Source of the DNA: an uncultured Photobacterium sp.
GTDB lineage: Bacteria; Pseudomonadota; Gammaproteobacteria; Enterobacterales; Vibrionaceae
DNA: 35,325 nucleotides
NCBI GenBank assembly: GCA_947039005.1
Contig: CAMQXY010000023.1
Span: forward strand, 1-35,325
Direction of reading: 5' to 3'
Shown here: positions 1 through 8,532 of the stretch, piece after piece
Position numbering within the stretch: the first letter of the stretch is position 1
Layout: each line of letters opens with the position of its first letter
Program-made: the position numbers and the translations under genes
Notes under the pieces: generated by a model
The model's input: only the letters and a program-made list of their open reading frames with translations
Databases searched by the model: none
What the model was told of the DNA's origin: nothing

Positions 1-20
1 TCATTGAAAAATAAGCATAT

Positions 21-55
21 AAAAACCCGCTATCATCAACTGACGCGGGTTTTTT
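21..55. terminator. Bidirectional intrinsic terminator downstream of znuB
   Basis: The arm AAAAACCCGC (21-30) pairs with GCGGGTTTTT (45-54) across a 14-base loop. Each strand ends the stem in a T-run, so it can end znuCB on the minus strand and any plus-strand gene entering from outside the window. Confidence 0.8.
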
Positions 56-72
56 ATTAGTGGCTAATATTG

Positions 73-858
73 TTAACGTTGAGTGGGTTTAAATTGGCTT
101 AGCATAAATAACGCAGCCGCTGATACCACCACTGATGGACCTGCTGGCGTATCATAATGCCATGACATTGCCAGTCCGAGTACGACTGAAATTGAACCAA
201 TAAGCGAAGCAATAACCGCCATAGATTCTGGACTACGAGCAAAACGGCGCGCGGTTGCTGCTGGAATAATCAATAGTGATGTAATGATTAACGCTCCCAC
301 AAATTTCATTGCAACAGCAATCACCATGCCAACCATAAGCATTAATAATAACCGCATTAAATCGACATTAACGCCCTCAACTTGGGCCATTTCTTCGCTG
401 ATTGTCATTGATAATAGTGGTCGCCATAAGTAGATCAGTAGTGACAATACAATAGCGCCACCGCCATAAATCCACATTAGGTCATTAGTAGTAACAGCAA
501 GTAAATCACCAAACAAATATGCCATTAAATCGATACGGACATTATCTAAAAAGCTCACCGCGACTAAACCTAGCGATAATGCACTATGGGCTAAGATACC
601 AAGCAGGGTATCAGTTGCGACATAACGTTGCTTTTGTAAGGTCACCAAAAGAACTGCTAATACGAGACAACAAATCACCAATGCTAGGTTTAAGTTGATA
701 TTAAACAAAAAACCTAAGGCTATACCCAGTAATGATGCATGTGACAGCGTATCACCAAAATAGGCCATTTTACGCCACACTACAAATGATCCCAAAGGAC
801 CCGCTAAAAGGGCTATACCTATACCTGCAATTAACGCGGGAAGTAGAAATTCAATCAT
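73..858 (-). CDS. znuB: Zinc ABC transporter, membrane permease ZnuB
   Basis: This is the inner-membrane permease of the high-affinity Zn2+ importer ZnuABC. The 261-residue protein is almost entirely hydrophobic helices, as expected of the ABC-3 (metal ABC permease) family, and has the usual family length. The N-terminus contains the typical [23 protein letters not shown] stretch (about residues 23-45), and a conserved [17 protein letters not shown] segment lies near residues 190-206. Its ATG overlaps the znuC stop by one base (TAATG), so the two are translationally coupled and transcribed as znuCB away from the Zur operator at 1655-1677. Recognition is by sequence and by the znuC/znuA neighbours. 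Confidence 0.95.
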   Translation of the reverse strand: MIEFLLPALIAGIGIALLAGPLGSFVVWRKMAYFGDTLSHASLLGIALGFLFNINLNLALVICCLVLAVLLVTLQKQRYVATDTLLGILAHSALSLGLVAVSFLDNVRIDLMAYLFGDLLAVTTNDLMWIYGGGAIVLSLLIYLWRPLLSMTISEEMAQVEGVNVDLMRLLLMLMVGMVIAVAMKFVGALIITSLLIIPAATARRFARSPESMAVIASLIGSISVVLGLAMSWHYDTPAGPSVVVSAAALFMLSQFKPTQR

Positions 859-1622
859 TATTTATTACTATCCTGATGATTATTGCAGCATGTTGATGGT
901 GTTGCTGATTCATCGTGTTGATGGTTATGTTGATGTTGGTATAACGCCAATTGTTCACTGGCTTGACGACCAAATAACGCGATATATTTAGGGTGGTTAG
1001 TGACACTAAAAGGGCTACCTGAACAACAGATATGATGTTGTAAACAAATCACTTTATCAGTTTTTGCCATAACAAGGTGAAGGTCATGTGAAACCATTAA
1101 TATCGCGCAGTTAAGCAAGTCACGTAATTGCTGAATTAATCGATAAAGTTCTAATTGACCCGTAACATCAACCCCTTGAACGGGTTCATCTAAAACTAAT
1201 AAATCAGGCTTTTGCAACAATGCACGAGCTAATAATACCCGTTGCATTTCACCACCAGATAAACGATGCATATCGCTTTCGATTAAATGCGCACCATTGA
1301 CCATGGTTAATGCTTCGCGGCGTTGCTCAATAGAATAGCGTCCCGCTAACCGCATAAATCGATCGACAGAGAGCGGTAAAGTGTCATTAAGGTGTAATTT
1401 TTGTGGCACATAACCAATGCGGATTCCTTTTTGACGCACGACTTTGCCTAACGTTGGTTTTTGTAATCCAGTGATCACTTTAACGAGGGTTGATTTACCA
1501 GCGCCATTCGGACCAATGAGGGTGGTGATTTCACCACGATCCAGTTTGAGCGCAATATTATCTAAAACATTGCGGCCAGAGAAGGCGACGGTTAGTGATT
1601 GTAATTCTACTAATGTTGTCAT
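858..1622 (-). CDS. znuC: Zinc ABC transporter, ATP-binding subunit ZnuC
   Basis: This 254-residue ATPase powers ZnuB. It shows Walker [10 protein letters not shown] (residues 37-45), the ABC signature LSGGE (121-125), Walker B LLVLDE (141-146) and a switch His in MVSHD. The last 27 residues form a His/Cys-rich tail ([10 protein letters not shown], then CC) after the ATPase core; similar tails occur in other ZnuC proteins as I recall them, and zinc binding by it is an inference. It is the first gene of the minus-strand znuCB unit and its start lies about 33 bases from the nearest edge of the Zur palindrome. Confidence 0.95.
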   Translation of the reverse strand: MTTLVELQSLTVAFSGRNVLDNIALKLDRGEITTLIGPNGAGKSTLVKVITGLQKPTLGKVVRQKGIRIGYVPQKLHLNDTLPLSVDRFMRLAGRYSIEQRREALTMVNGAHLIESDMHRLSGGEMQRVLLARALLQKPDLLVLDEPVQGVDVTGQLELYRLIQQLRDLLNCAILMVSHDLHLVMAKTDKVICLQHHICCSGSPFSVTNHPKYIALFGRQASEQLALYQHQHNHQHDESATPSTCCNNHQDSNK

Positions 1623-1654
1623 AAAGCGTGCTTAAAATAAGAATTTGCCAAAAT

Positions 1655-1677
1655 GTGATGTTATATTATAACATCAC
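1655..1677. promoter_or_regulatory. Zur operator (zinc uptake repressor box)
   Basis: A perfect 11-1-11 palindrome: GTGATGTTATA, a central T, then the exact reverse complement TATAACATCAC. The core TGTTATAnTATAACA is the established gammaproteobacterial Zur consensus. It sits in the 163-bp gap between divergent znuC and znuA, so one site can repress both zinc-uptake units when zinc is plentiful. Confidence 0.9.
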
Positions 1678-1785
1678 TGTATTACATGTGTTACTGTTAA
1701 TACGCGGTGATTATAGCCAATTGAGAAAAATTTTTTTGCTGATAATCAACAATTTTTGCTGCTCTACATTTTATGGAAAAAAATC

Positions 1786-2718
1786 ATGCACCGTTTAACT
1801 TCTCTTTGTTGTGTTACTGCTATTGTTGCTTCTAGTTCAGCATTTGCAGCGGATACGTTTAATGTGGTCACAACGGTAAAACCACTGAACTTGATCGTGA
1901 GTGAATTAACTCAAGGCGCAGCGACCAGTGAATTTGTTATTCCTGCAGGTACGTCACCACATGATTATGCTCTGCGCCCTTCTGACGTAAGAAAACTTAA
2001 ACAGGCTGATCTTGTGGTCTGGATTGGACCTGAATTGGAGTCATTTCTAGTTAAAACAATGGATTCAAAACCTGAAAATATTGCTTTAAGTCAACAGCAT
2101 GATATTAGTTTCCGTTACTACGCAGAAGATGAACAAGAACATAAGGGACATGAAGCCGAAGTCGATCATGAATCTGAACATGAAGGGCATAATCATAATC
2201 ATAATGGCATCGATCCCCATTTATGGTTAGGTCCAGAGCAAGCAATACAAGCGGCAAATGTCATAACTAAGGCATTGATCAAGTATGATCCATTGCATAA
2301 AAATACATATACGGCTAATCTTTCTACATTCACAACAGATGTTCAGCAAGCGGTAACTCAACTTAATAAGCAGTTAAAGCCGTTAAATAATAAAGGTTAC
2401 TATGTTTTTCATGATGGTTACGGCTATTTTGAACAACAATTTAAGTTAGATAATCTTGGTCATTTTACGGTTGAACCGGATCGTCGTCCGGGTGCGAAAA
2501 CACTGTTATCTATTCGTCAAGCATTAACGAATAATGAGGCATATTGTGTCTTTAGTGAACCTCAGTTTTCACCCGCTGTTGTGAAATCTGTGACCAAAGG
2601 AACGAATGTAAAAATAGGGACTCTTGACCCAATGGCAACTGATATCGTTGAGGGCAAGGGAGGATATGTCCGTTTTCTTAATGAACTTGGACAACGATTT
2701 AGTAAGTGTCTTAATTAA
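1786..2718 (+). CDS. znuA: Zinc ABC transporter, periplasmic binding protein ZnuA
   Basis: The 310-residue periplasmic protein captures Zn2+ and delivers it to ZnuBC. From the ATG at 1786 there is a clear signal peptide ending in SSSAFA before ADTF (cleavage after about residue 21); an upstream in-frame TTG at 1756 would spoil that N-terminus and was not used. Cluster A-1 family features are the ligand histidines in TSPHDYALRPSD (about residue 59) and DPHLW (about 145). Between them is a charged His-rich loop (about 114-140, including HEGHNHNHNG), the hallmark of zinc-specific members. It is divergent from znuCB across the Zur box and is followed two bases later by mepM. Confidence 0.95.
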   Translation: MHRLTSLCCVTAIVASSSAFAADTFNVVTTVKPLNLIVSELTQGAATSEFVIPAGTSPHDYALRPSDVRKLKQADLVVWIGPELESFLVKTMDSKPENIALSQQHDISFRYYAEDEQEHKGHEAEVDHESEHEGHNHNHNGIDPHLWLGPEQAIQAANVITKALIKYDPLHKNTYTANLSTFTTDVQQAVTQLNKQLKPLNNKGYYVFHDGYGYFEQQFKLDNLGHFTVEPDRRPGAKTLLSIRQALTNNEAYCVFSEPQFSPAVVKSVTKGTNVKIGTLDPMATDIVEGKGGYVRFLNELGQRFSKCLN

Positions 2719-2720
2719 TC

Positions 2721-4082
2721 ATGAAATATTATATCGCGACAGTAGCATCATTAAAGATGTTACCGCTGCAGCATAAAATTGCGTTATTCTCGACCACAAT
2801 TTTGATGATGGCTGCTATTGCATGGCAGCCTTCGAAATCGATCATACTTTTCCCCATATTTAAAAAACCACTACCGATTAATGTACCTATTAATATAACG
2901 ACGCCTGAGGTTTTAGAATCTGAGAGCGAACCAATGGGGGCATCTTTAGATCAAAATGATCCTCAATTTCAGGCTCCAAAAGATGAAATTGAGCAGCAAC
3001 TGGTGCAAGCGCATGCTGAAATGGAATCACAGCATCGAGTGGCGTCAGGGGAAACATTAGGGGCTATATTTTCTCAATATGGCTTACCTATTTCAGAAAT
3101 GTATCGCTTAATTGACGCTAATAAATCAGTCCAGCAGTTACACGTTGGACAAACATTAAAATGGGATGTTGATGCTGATGGTACTTTGACATCACTGAGC
3201 ATTATCCGCAGCAAAAAAGTGACAGATATTTATACGCTAGGTAAAAAAGGATATAGCTATAAAGAGGTGGTGCAAAAAGGTGAGATGAAGCCTGTTGCTT
3301 TAACTGGGCGAATATCTGGCAGCTTTTATAATTCAGCGCGTGATGCTGGGTTAACGCCAACTCAAATTGGTAATGTGGTTAAAGCACTACAATGGAAGAT
3401 GAATATTGGCCGAGATGCTCGTGAAGGTGATTCATTTGGGGTGGTGTTAGATCGTGAATTTATTGATGGGAAAGCTGTAAGTAAAGGGAAAATTAATGCC
3501 TTTTACTATAAGAGTCAACGACGTGGACATTCAATTTTTATTGCTCGTGGTGACGATGACCAATTTTATGATCAAGATGCGCGTAGTTTGAATCGTGGTT
3601 TTCAACGCATACCAACGCTAAAGTCATATCGGATTAGTTCTTCTTTTAATCCTAATCGTTTACACCCTATAACTAAACGTCGCTCTCCACATAACGGGAC
3701 TGACTTTGCCGTGCCTGTTGGTACCACTATTTTGGCTGCTGGCGATGGGGTAGTAGTTAAATCTCGTTATCATCCGTTAGCGGGTAATTACATTGTGATT
3801 AAGCATGGTCGTGAATATATGACTCGCTATTTACATTTAAGTAAACGCCAAGTCAAAGTGGGCGATAAAGTTAAAATGGGACAGCGAATAGCAAAAAGTG
3901 GTAATACTGGACGCTCAACAGGACCTCATTTACATTTTGAATTAATCAAAAATGGTCGTCCAGTCAATGCAATGAAAGTACCGTTACCACAAGCAGAACC
4001 ATTAAGAGGCAGTGTGCGAACTCAGTTTATGCGTGATATTAAAACATATAAAAAACAGCTAAGTACACAAATGCCTGCGTAA
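2721..4082 (+). CDS. mepM: Murein DD-endopeptidase MepM (M23 family, LysM/OapA-type N-terminus)
   Basis: A 453-residue zinc metallopeptidase that by family cuts D-Ala-mDAP crosslinks in peptidoglycan to allow wall growth. An N-terminal membrane anchor (about residues 17-36) is followed by a linker, a LysM-like/OapA module (about 95-145, HRVASGETLGAIFSQYGL) and a C-terminal M23 domain. The zinc ligands are visible in HNGTDFAVP (about 324-328) and GPHLHFEL (about 399-406). It starts two bases after the znuA stop; the same znuA-mepM adjacency is known in Escherichia coli and makes zinc-linked co-transcription plausible. No strong ribosome site precedes 2721, so the in-frame ATG at 2757 is an alternative start. 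Confidence 0.9.
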   Translation: MKYYIATVASLKMLPLQHKIALFSTTILMMAAIAWQPSKSIILFPIFKKPLPINVPINITTPEVLESESEPMGASLDQNDPQFQAPKDEIEQQLVQAHAEMESQHRVASGETLGAIFSQYGLPISEMYRLIDANKSVQQLHVGQTLKWDVDADGTLTSLSIIRSKKVTDIYTLGKKGYSYKEVVQKGEMKPVALTGRISGSFYNSARDAGLTPTQIGNVVKALQWKMNIGRDAREGDSFGVVLDREFIDGKAVSKGKINAFYYKSQRRGHSIFIARGDDDQFYDQDARSLNRGFQRIPTLKSYRISSSFNPNRLHPITKRRSPHNGTDFAVPVGTTILAAGDGVVVKSRYHPLAGNYIVIKHGREYMTRYLHLSKRQVKVGDKVKMGQRIAKSGNTGRSTGPHLHFELIKNGRPVNAMKVPLPQAEPLRGSVRTQFMRDIKTYKKQLSTQMPA

Positions 4083-4104
4083 AATAAAGGCTAAACGATC
4101 TTTT

Positions 4105-4133
4105 AAAGCGTACTGAAAAGTACGCTTTTTTTA
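4105..4133 (+). terminator. Intrinsic terminator after mepM
   Basis: AAAGCGTAC (4105-4113) pairs with GTACGCTTT (4120-4128) over a six-base loop, followed by further Ts. It closes the znuA-mepM unit before the AT-rich feo promoter region. Confidence 0.85.
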
Positions 4134-4301
4134 TATCTTAAAAATAAATCAGTTAAAAATAACAAATAATGTTAATTATTGGTTTTTTATATTGTTTTTA
4201 ATGTTTAATTAGTAGTAAATAATTTTTTAAAACAGGGGTGAATTAATTGATTTAAGACAAGACTAATTTCGTATCAAAGTGTAAAATTTGCTACATCGTA
4301 A

Positions 4302-4316
4302 TGAAAATAATTCTTA
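4302..4316. promoter_or_regulatory. Probable Fur box upstream of feoA
   Basis: TGAAAATAATTCTTA matches the 7-1-7 Fur pattern TGATAATnATTATCA at 11 of 14 fixed positions. It ends 19 bases before the feoA start. Fur control of feo is well established in related bacteria; use of this exact site is inferred. Confidence 0.6.
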
Positions 4317-4335
4317 TTAAGGTAGCCGTTTAGTT

Positions 4336-4563
4336 ATGAAACTGTCAGATATGCCATGCGGTCACAGCGGTACAGTGATTAATATGTCTGCGTTGCCTGT
4401 AGTAACGCGCAAAAAATTAATGGTGATGGGGTTATTGCCACATACTGAAATTACTGTTGTTCGTTTAGCACCATTAGGTGATCCTCTTCAGGTTCGAGTG
4501 CGTGGTGTTGATATTGCATTGCGTAAAAAAATTGCTGAAGATATTGAAGTTGAGGTTAAATAA
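4336..4563 (+). CDS. feoA: Ferrous iron transport accessory protein FeoA
   Basis: A 75-residue SH3-like cytoplasmic protein of the FeoA family, thought to interact with FeoB and modulate Fe2+ uptake. The family pattern is visible: KLSDMPCGHSGTV near the N-terminus, a VTRKKLMVMGLLPHTEITVV middle with the conserved RxxLxxMGLxPG-like turn, and DPLQVRVRGVDIALRKKIAEDIEV at the end. Length is normal. Its TAA overlaps the feoB ATG by one base (TAATG), indicating coupling in a feoABC operon. Confidence 0.93.
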   Translation: MKLSDMPCGHSGTVINMSALPVVTRKKLMVMGLLPHTEITVVRLAPLGDPLQVRVRGVDIALRKKIAEDIEVEVK

Positions 4564-6848
4564 TGCAATATGACATTCTTACCGTTGGTAATCCGAACAG
4601 CGGTAAAACAACACTGTTTAATGGATTAACAGGGTCAAAACAGCAGGTCGGTAATTGGGCTGGTGTCACTGTAGAGAAGAAAACGGGTCGTTATCAACAT
4701 AATGGTGATGATTTTGCTCTTACCGATCTTCCCGGTATTTATAACCTTGATAGTGCTAATGATGCGAATAGTCTTGATGAAGCGATTGCATCACGCGCTA
4801 TTTTGACAACACCGGCTGATGTCATTATTAATGTTGTTGATGCTTCATCACTCGAACGCAGTTTATACATGACGTTACAATTGCGTGAATTAGGCCGACC
4901 GATGGTGGTGGTGCTTAATAAGATGGATGTATTAAAGCGTCAGCAGCAAGTATTAGATCTTAAAGCATTAGAAAAAGCGTTAGGTTGTCCAGTCGTCGCG
5001 TTGTCTGCTAACAATATGGAACGTATTGGCGAGTTTAAATCAAAGCTACATAAAATGCTGATTCAAGGTATTGTTGTTGCAGATTTTTCACTTGATTATG
5101 GTGATGACTTTGAAGCTGCGGTTAAGCAATTAACGCCATTATTTATTCATGATGAAAAGCTTAGTCCTCGTGCGCAATCTATTCGGGTGTTAGAAAATGA
5201 CACTTTAGTGATTCACACTTTATCAGAAGAACATAAACAACAAGCGTGTGCTATTCGTAGTAAAATGCTGGAGTTGGTTGATGCTGATATTCAAGTCGCT
5301 GACGTACGTTATACTTTTTTACATCAATTATGTCAGAAAGTACGACGCCAAGAAGGCCGTTTAAGCCATAGTTTAACCGATAAAATTGACCGTATATTAT
5401 TACACCGTGCTATTGGTATCCCATTTTTCTTCTTTGTAATGTACGTTATGTTCATGTTTGCTATTAACGTGGGCAGTGCATTTATTGACTTCTTTGATAT
5501 TAGTTTCGGTGCAATTTTAGTTGATGGTGGTCATTATTTATTAGATAACCATTTACCAGTATGGTTAGTGACAATTATCGCCAATGGTCTTGGTGGTGGT
5601 ATTCAAACGGTCGCAACTTTTATTCCTGTGATTGCTTGTCTATATCTTTTCCTTGCGGTTTTAGAAAGCTCAGGTTACATGGCTCGCGCTGCTTTTGTGC
5701 TTGATAAAGTGATGCAAAAAATAGGTTTGCCGGGTAAAGCATTTGTGCCTTTAGTATTGGGTTTCGGTTGTAACGTTCCTGCGATTATGGCGACTCGGAC
5801 TTTAGAACAAGAACGTGAGCGTAAATTAGCAGCTGCGATGGCACCCTTTATGTCATGTGGTGCACGTTTACCAGTATATGCATTATTTGCCGCTGCTTTC
5901 TTTCCTGAACATGGTCAAAATATTGTCTTTGCATTATATATCTTAGGTATTGTCGCTGCTGTTATGACTGGGCTTATTCTACGTAATACGCTTTATCCTG
6001 GTTCTAGTGATAGTTTTATCATGGAAATGCCAAATTATGAGTTACCAACAGTACGTAATGTCATTATTAAGACTTGGCAGAAATTAAAGCGTTTTGTGTT
6101 TGGTGCTGGTAAAACCATTGTCGTGGTTGTAACTATTTTAAGTTTCTTTAATTCACTTGGCACTGATGGCTCATTTGGTAATGAAGATACCTCAAAATCT
6201 GTGTTATCACGTGTAGCACAAGTAGTTACTCCTGTACTCGAACCAATCGGTGTCAAAGCGGATAATTGGCCAGCAACGGTGGGTATTATTACCGGTATTT
6301 TTGCTAAAGAAGCGGTCGTCGGTACGTTAAATAGTTTATATGCGCCAGCGCTTGATGGTCAGAGTGAAGAATATGATCTTATTGGTAGTTTAAAAGAAGC
6401 GGTTGCCTCTATTGGTGATAATTTATCAGCATTAAGCTTTAGCGATCCTTTAGGTATTGAAGTTGGGGATCTTGATAACACATCTGCTGTTGCTGAAGAA
6501 CAAGGTGTTGATCAGTCTGTTTTTGGTAATATTCAGTCACGATTTGTGAGTGGTGCTGCTGCAATGTCTTACCTGATCTTCATTTTACTTTATACGCCAT
6601 GTGCTGCGGCAATGGGAGCATATGTACGTGAGTTCGGTAAACCGTTTGCTGGTTTTATTGCCGGTTGGACCATGTTACTGGCCTATACTTTTGCGACATT
6701 GTTCTATCAAATTGCAGATTTTGCCCTACATCCAGCCAGTAGCTCGTTTTGGATTGCATTCTTCATTGTCATCAATGTTGGGATTTATTTGTTGATGAAA
6801 CGGCAAGGTAAAAAGCAATCTCATTTAGAAGGATTATTGTTTGAATGA
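4563..6848 (+). CDS. feoB: Ferrous iron transporter FeoB
   Basis: The 761-residue inner-membrane Fe2+ transporter with a G-protein domain. The N-terminal GTPase shows G1 GNPNSGKT (residues 9-16), G3 DLPG (55-58) and G4 NKMD (119-122). A helical spacer follows to about residue 270, then the polytopic membrane part with two Gate-type repeats; LVLGFGCNVPAIMATRTL (about 396-413) carries the conserved cysteine motif. Length is typical for the family. It overlaps feoA by one base and feoC by four (ATGA), so the three should be translated as one unit. No frameshift or missing G motif was seen. Confidence 0.96.
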   Translation: MQYDILTVGNPNSGKTTLFNGLTGSKQQVGNWAGVTVEKKTGRYQHNGDDFALTDLPGIYNLDSANDANSLDEAIASRAILTTPADVIINVVDASSLERSLYMTLQLRELGRPMVVVLNKMDVLKRQQQVLDLKALEKALGCPVVALSANNMERIGEFKSKLHKMLIQGIVVADFSLDYGDDFEAAVKQLTPLFIHDEKLSPRAQSIRVLENDTLVIHTLSEEHKQQACAIRSKMLELVDADIQVADVRYTFLHQLCQKVRRQEGRLSHSLTDKIDRILLHRAIGIPFFFFVMYVMFMFAINVGSAFIDFFDISFGAILVDGGHYLLDNHLPVWLVTIIANGLGGGIQTVATFIPVIACLYLFLAVLESSGYMARAAFVLDKVMQKIGLPGKAFVPLVLGFGCNVPAIMATRTLEQERERKLAAAMAPFMSCGARLPVYALFAAAFFPEHGQNIVFALYILGIVAAVMTGLILRNTLYPGSSDSFIMEMPNYELPTVRNVIIKTWQKLKRFVFGAGKTIVVVVTILSFFNSLGTDGSFGNEDTSKSVLSRVAQVVTPVLEPIGVKADNWPATVGIITGIFAKEAVVGTLNSLYAPALDGQSEEYDLIGSLKEAVASIGDNLSALSFSDPLGIEVGDLDNTSAVAEEQGVDQSVFGNIQSRFVSGAAAMSYLIFILLYTPCAAAMGAYVREFGKPFAGFIAGWTMLLAYTFATLFYQIADFALHPASSSFWIAFFIVINVGIYLLMKRQGKKQSHLEGLLFE

Positions 6849-7087
6849 TTTTACAACAGCTAAAACAGTATATTACTCAACATGGGCGAAGTAGCCGCAA
6901 ACAACTGGCTCTCCATTTTGGAATGTCAGAAGACGGTGTTGATGCCATGCTTGCTGTTTGGGTGCGCAAAGGAACGATAGGTAAAGAATTAATTGGTTGT
7001 GATAGCACCCAATGTTGCCAGTCAGCTAAAGATGTCTGGTATCGATGCTTAGCCGCGAATGAGCTGTCAGTGACGGTGATGCGCTAA
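6845..7087 (+). CDS. feoC: FeoC, winged-helix accessory protein with four cysteines
   Basis: An 80-residue FeoC-family protein that begins inside the feoB stop (ATGA overlap). The N-terminal winged-helix part is clear: MILQQLKQYITQHGRSSRKQ, then LHFGMSEDGVDAMLAVWVRKG (about 23-43). Its C-terminal wing carries Cys52, Cys57, Cys58 and Cys68, arranged C-x4-CC-x9-C. In enterobacterial FeoC four cysteines in this place bind an Fe-S cluster; the spacing here differs slightly, so cluster binding is an inference. Proposed family roles are stabilising FeoB or sensing iron/oxygen; neither is settled. Confidence 0.88.
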   Translation: MILQQLKQYITQHGRSSRKQLALHFGMSEDGVDAMLAVWVRKGTIGKELIGCDSTQCCQSAKDVWYRCLAANELSVTVMR

Positions 7088-7104
7088 CCTATAACAGTGA
7101 TAAT

Positions 7105-7131
7105 AAAAAACAGCCTGCGGGCTGTTTTTTT
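7105..7131. terminator. Terminator between feoC and the HIT gene, usable from both sides
   Basis: AAAAAACAGCC (7105-7115) pairs with GGCTGTTTTTT (7120-7130), loop TGCG. It ends feoABC on the plus strand; the A-tract gives a T-run on the minus strand, so it may also end the HIT-family gene. Two further hairpins without T-runs lie between it and that gene: CTCGG/CCGAG (7155-7166) and AATGAGTGCA/TGCACTTCATT (about 7176-7206). Confidence 0.85.
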
Positions 7132-7211
7132 GTATCTGAAATAAGTGAATGATGCTCGGAGCCGAGAGACTTAGAATGAGTGCAACTCAGTGGGCTGCAC
7201 TTCATTATAGT

Positions 7212-7643
7212 TTAATTGATCGCAGTAAAACCTGCGATGTTACTCAGTTCTTGGCGTAATTCTTCAGTAAGTGCAAGCTGTACAGCTTCACTACGTTGAA
7301 TGCCTTTGGTATTACCCCAAACAGGGCCTGGCCATGCGATATCATCTTTAAAACGGGCGATATGATGAATATGAAGCTGAGGCACAAGATTACCGAGCGC
7401 ACCAATATTAATTTTTTCGGCCTGATAGTCTTGCTCTAATAAAGCTGCAATGGCGGATGATTCACGCATCAGTTGTTGTTGATCTTGTTCTGATAAATGG
7501 TGAATTTCGCGTAGCGCATCATAGCGAGGCACTAAAATAAGCCATGGACCAAGGGCTTCTTTAACCAGTAATACACGACATAAAGGCAAATCGCCAAGTA
7601 TTGTTGTATCTGCTGTTAATTGAGGATGAAGAGTGAAACTCAT
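7212..7643 (-). CDS. HIT-family (histidine triad) protein
   Basis: A 143-residue protein of the histidine-triad hydrolase superfamily, whose members act on nucleotides such as dinucleoside polyphosphates or AMP conjugates. The motif QLHIHHIARF (about residues 106-115) lies where the catalytic HxHxH strand is expected, but the triad is irregular (Q-L-H-I-H-H). I recall the same form in Vibrio homologues, so it is probably a subfamily feature rather than damage. The ending WPGPVWG is also typical of that subfamily. It is a single gene, divergent from the DUF924 gene. The substrate cannot be told from sequence. Confidence 0.85.
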   Translation of the reverse strand: MSFTLHPQLTADTTILGDLPLCRVLLVKEALGPWLILVPRYDALREIHHLSEQDQQQLMRESSAIAALLEQDYQAEKINIGALGNLVPQLHIHHIARFKDDIAWPGPVWGNTKGIQRSEAVQLALTEELRQELSNIAGFTAIN

Positions 7644-7726
7644 GTAATTATTCCTTAACAGTACATTCTAGCTCACAAGCTTGAGCAATATTTATTATAG
7701 TAAGCTTAATTTAGCGTAATTGGTAT

Positions 7727-7775
7727 TATCCTTTAGAGGATACATAATCGTTGCTTAGCAGCTAATGATTATCCT
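7727..7775 (+). repeat. Overlapping alternative hairpins before the DUF924 gene
   Basis: Three complementary arms occur in a row: TATCCT (7727-7732), AGGATA (7737-7742) and TATCCT (7770-7775). The middle arm can pair with the first (4-base loop) or with the third, where the inner bases (AATCGTT-GCT / AGCTAATGATT) extend the stem. They lie 43-91 bases upstream of the start at 7818. The arms are visible; any regulatory role is speculative. Confidence 0.4.
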
Positions 7776-7817
7776 ATAAAAACGTGGTTAAAGTGTCTTT
7801 AATGGGGGGGATCTTAA

Positions 7818-8423
7818 ATGGTAGCTGAGTATCAATTTATTCTTGATTACTGGTTTGGTGAGCTAGACGGTGAAGTGACCCGTGATAATAAACATGCACT
7901 GTGGTTTTTAGGTGGTGCTGATGTTGATGCTGAAATTGTTTCTCAGTTTCAACGTTGGGTAAGTATGGCGGGTAATGGTGAGCTTAATCATTGGAGTGAT
8001 ACGGCTCGTGGTCGTCTTGCTTTGATTATTTTATTAGATCAGTTTCCACGCAATATTTATCGCGGATTAAATGCTGCTTTTCGGTATGATTTATTAGCGT
8101 TGGCTATTTGCAAACGAGGGTTAGCGCTTAATCAAGATGTTGAGTTAACGGCAATCGAACAAGTATTTTTTTATTTACCGTTAGAGCATTCAGAAGACTT
8201 AGAGGATCAAGAAGAAAGTGTCTTTCGATTTGATGTACTACGTAAACACGTACATCCTGAGAATCGAGCAGTGTTTGATAGCTTTTATGATTTTGCCAAT
8301 AGTCATTTACAAGTCATTAGTGAATTTGGGCGTTTTCCGCATCGAAATGCAGTGCAATGTCGTTTATCTACAGAAAAAGAATTAACATGGTTACATGATG
8401 GTGGCTTACGATTTGGGCAATAA
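7818..8423 (+). CDS. DUF924 family protein
   Basis: A 201-residue soluble alpha-helical protein matching the DUF924 family: YQFILDYWFGE at the start, then RGRLALIILLDQFPRNIYRG (about 65-83), FFYLPLEHSEDLEDQE (about 116-131) and a C-terminal FGRFPHRNAVQ (about 174-184). The fold is reported as TPR-like; no function is established and I do not assign one. The ribosome site is an unusual run of seven Gs (7804-7810) spaced seven bases from the ATG. The gene stands alone, ending at a terminator shared with argS. Confidence 0.85.
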   Translation: MVAEYQFILDYWFGELDGEVTRDNKHALWFLGGADVDAEIVSQFQRWVSMAGNGELNHWSDTARGRLALIILLDQFPRNIYRGLNAAFRYDLLALAICKRGLALNQDVELTAIEQVFFYLPLEHSEDLEDQEESVFRFDVLRKHVHPENRAVFDSFYDFANSHLQVISEFGRFPHRNAVQCRLSTEKELTWLHDGGLRFGQ

Positions 8424-8444
8424 CTGTTAGATTTTATCTCATTA

Positions 8445-8472
8445 AAAAAGCCTTCACGAATGAAGGCTTTTT
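8445..8472. terminator. Bidirectional terminator between the DUF924 gene and argS
   Basis: AAAAAGCCTTCA (8445-8456) pairs perfectly with TGAAGGCTTTTT (8461-8472) around loop CGAA. The two genes converge on it, and A- and T-tracts on both sides suit both directions. Confidence 0.88.
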
Positions 8473-8532
8473 ATTATATAGCTACTACAATAAGTCACTA
8501 GTGCAATAAGTCGTTATCACAATAGAGTGTAA

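Noticed and set aside
4247-4260. FNR-like site TTGAT-TTAA-GACAA upstream of feoA
   Set aside because: It matches the FNR consensus at only 8 of 10 positions in AT-rich DNA and no promoter could be tied to it; FNR control of feo is plausible but not supported here.
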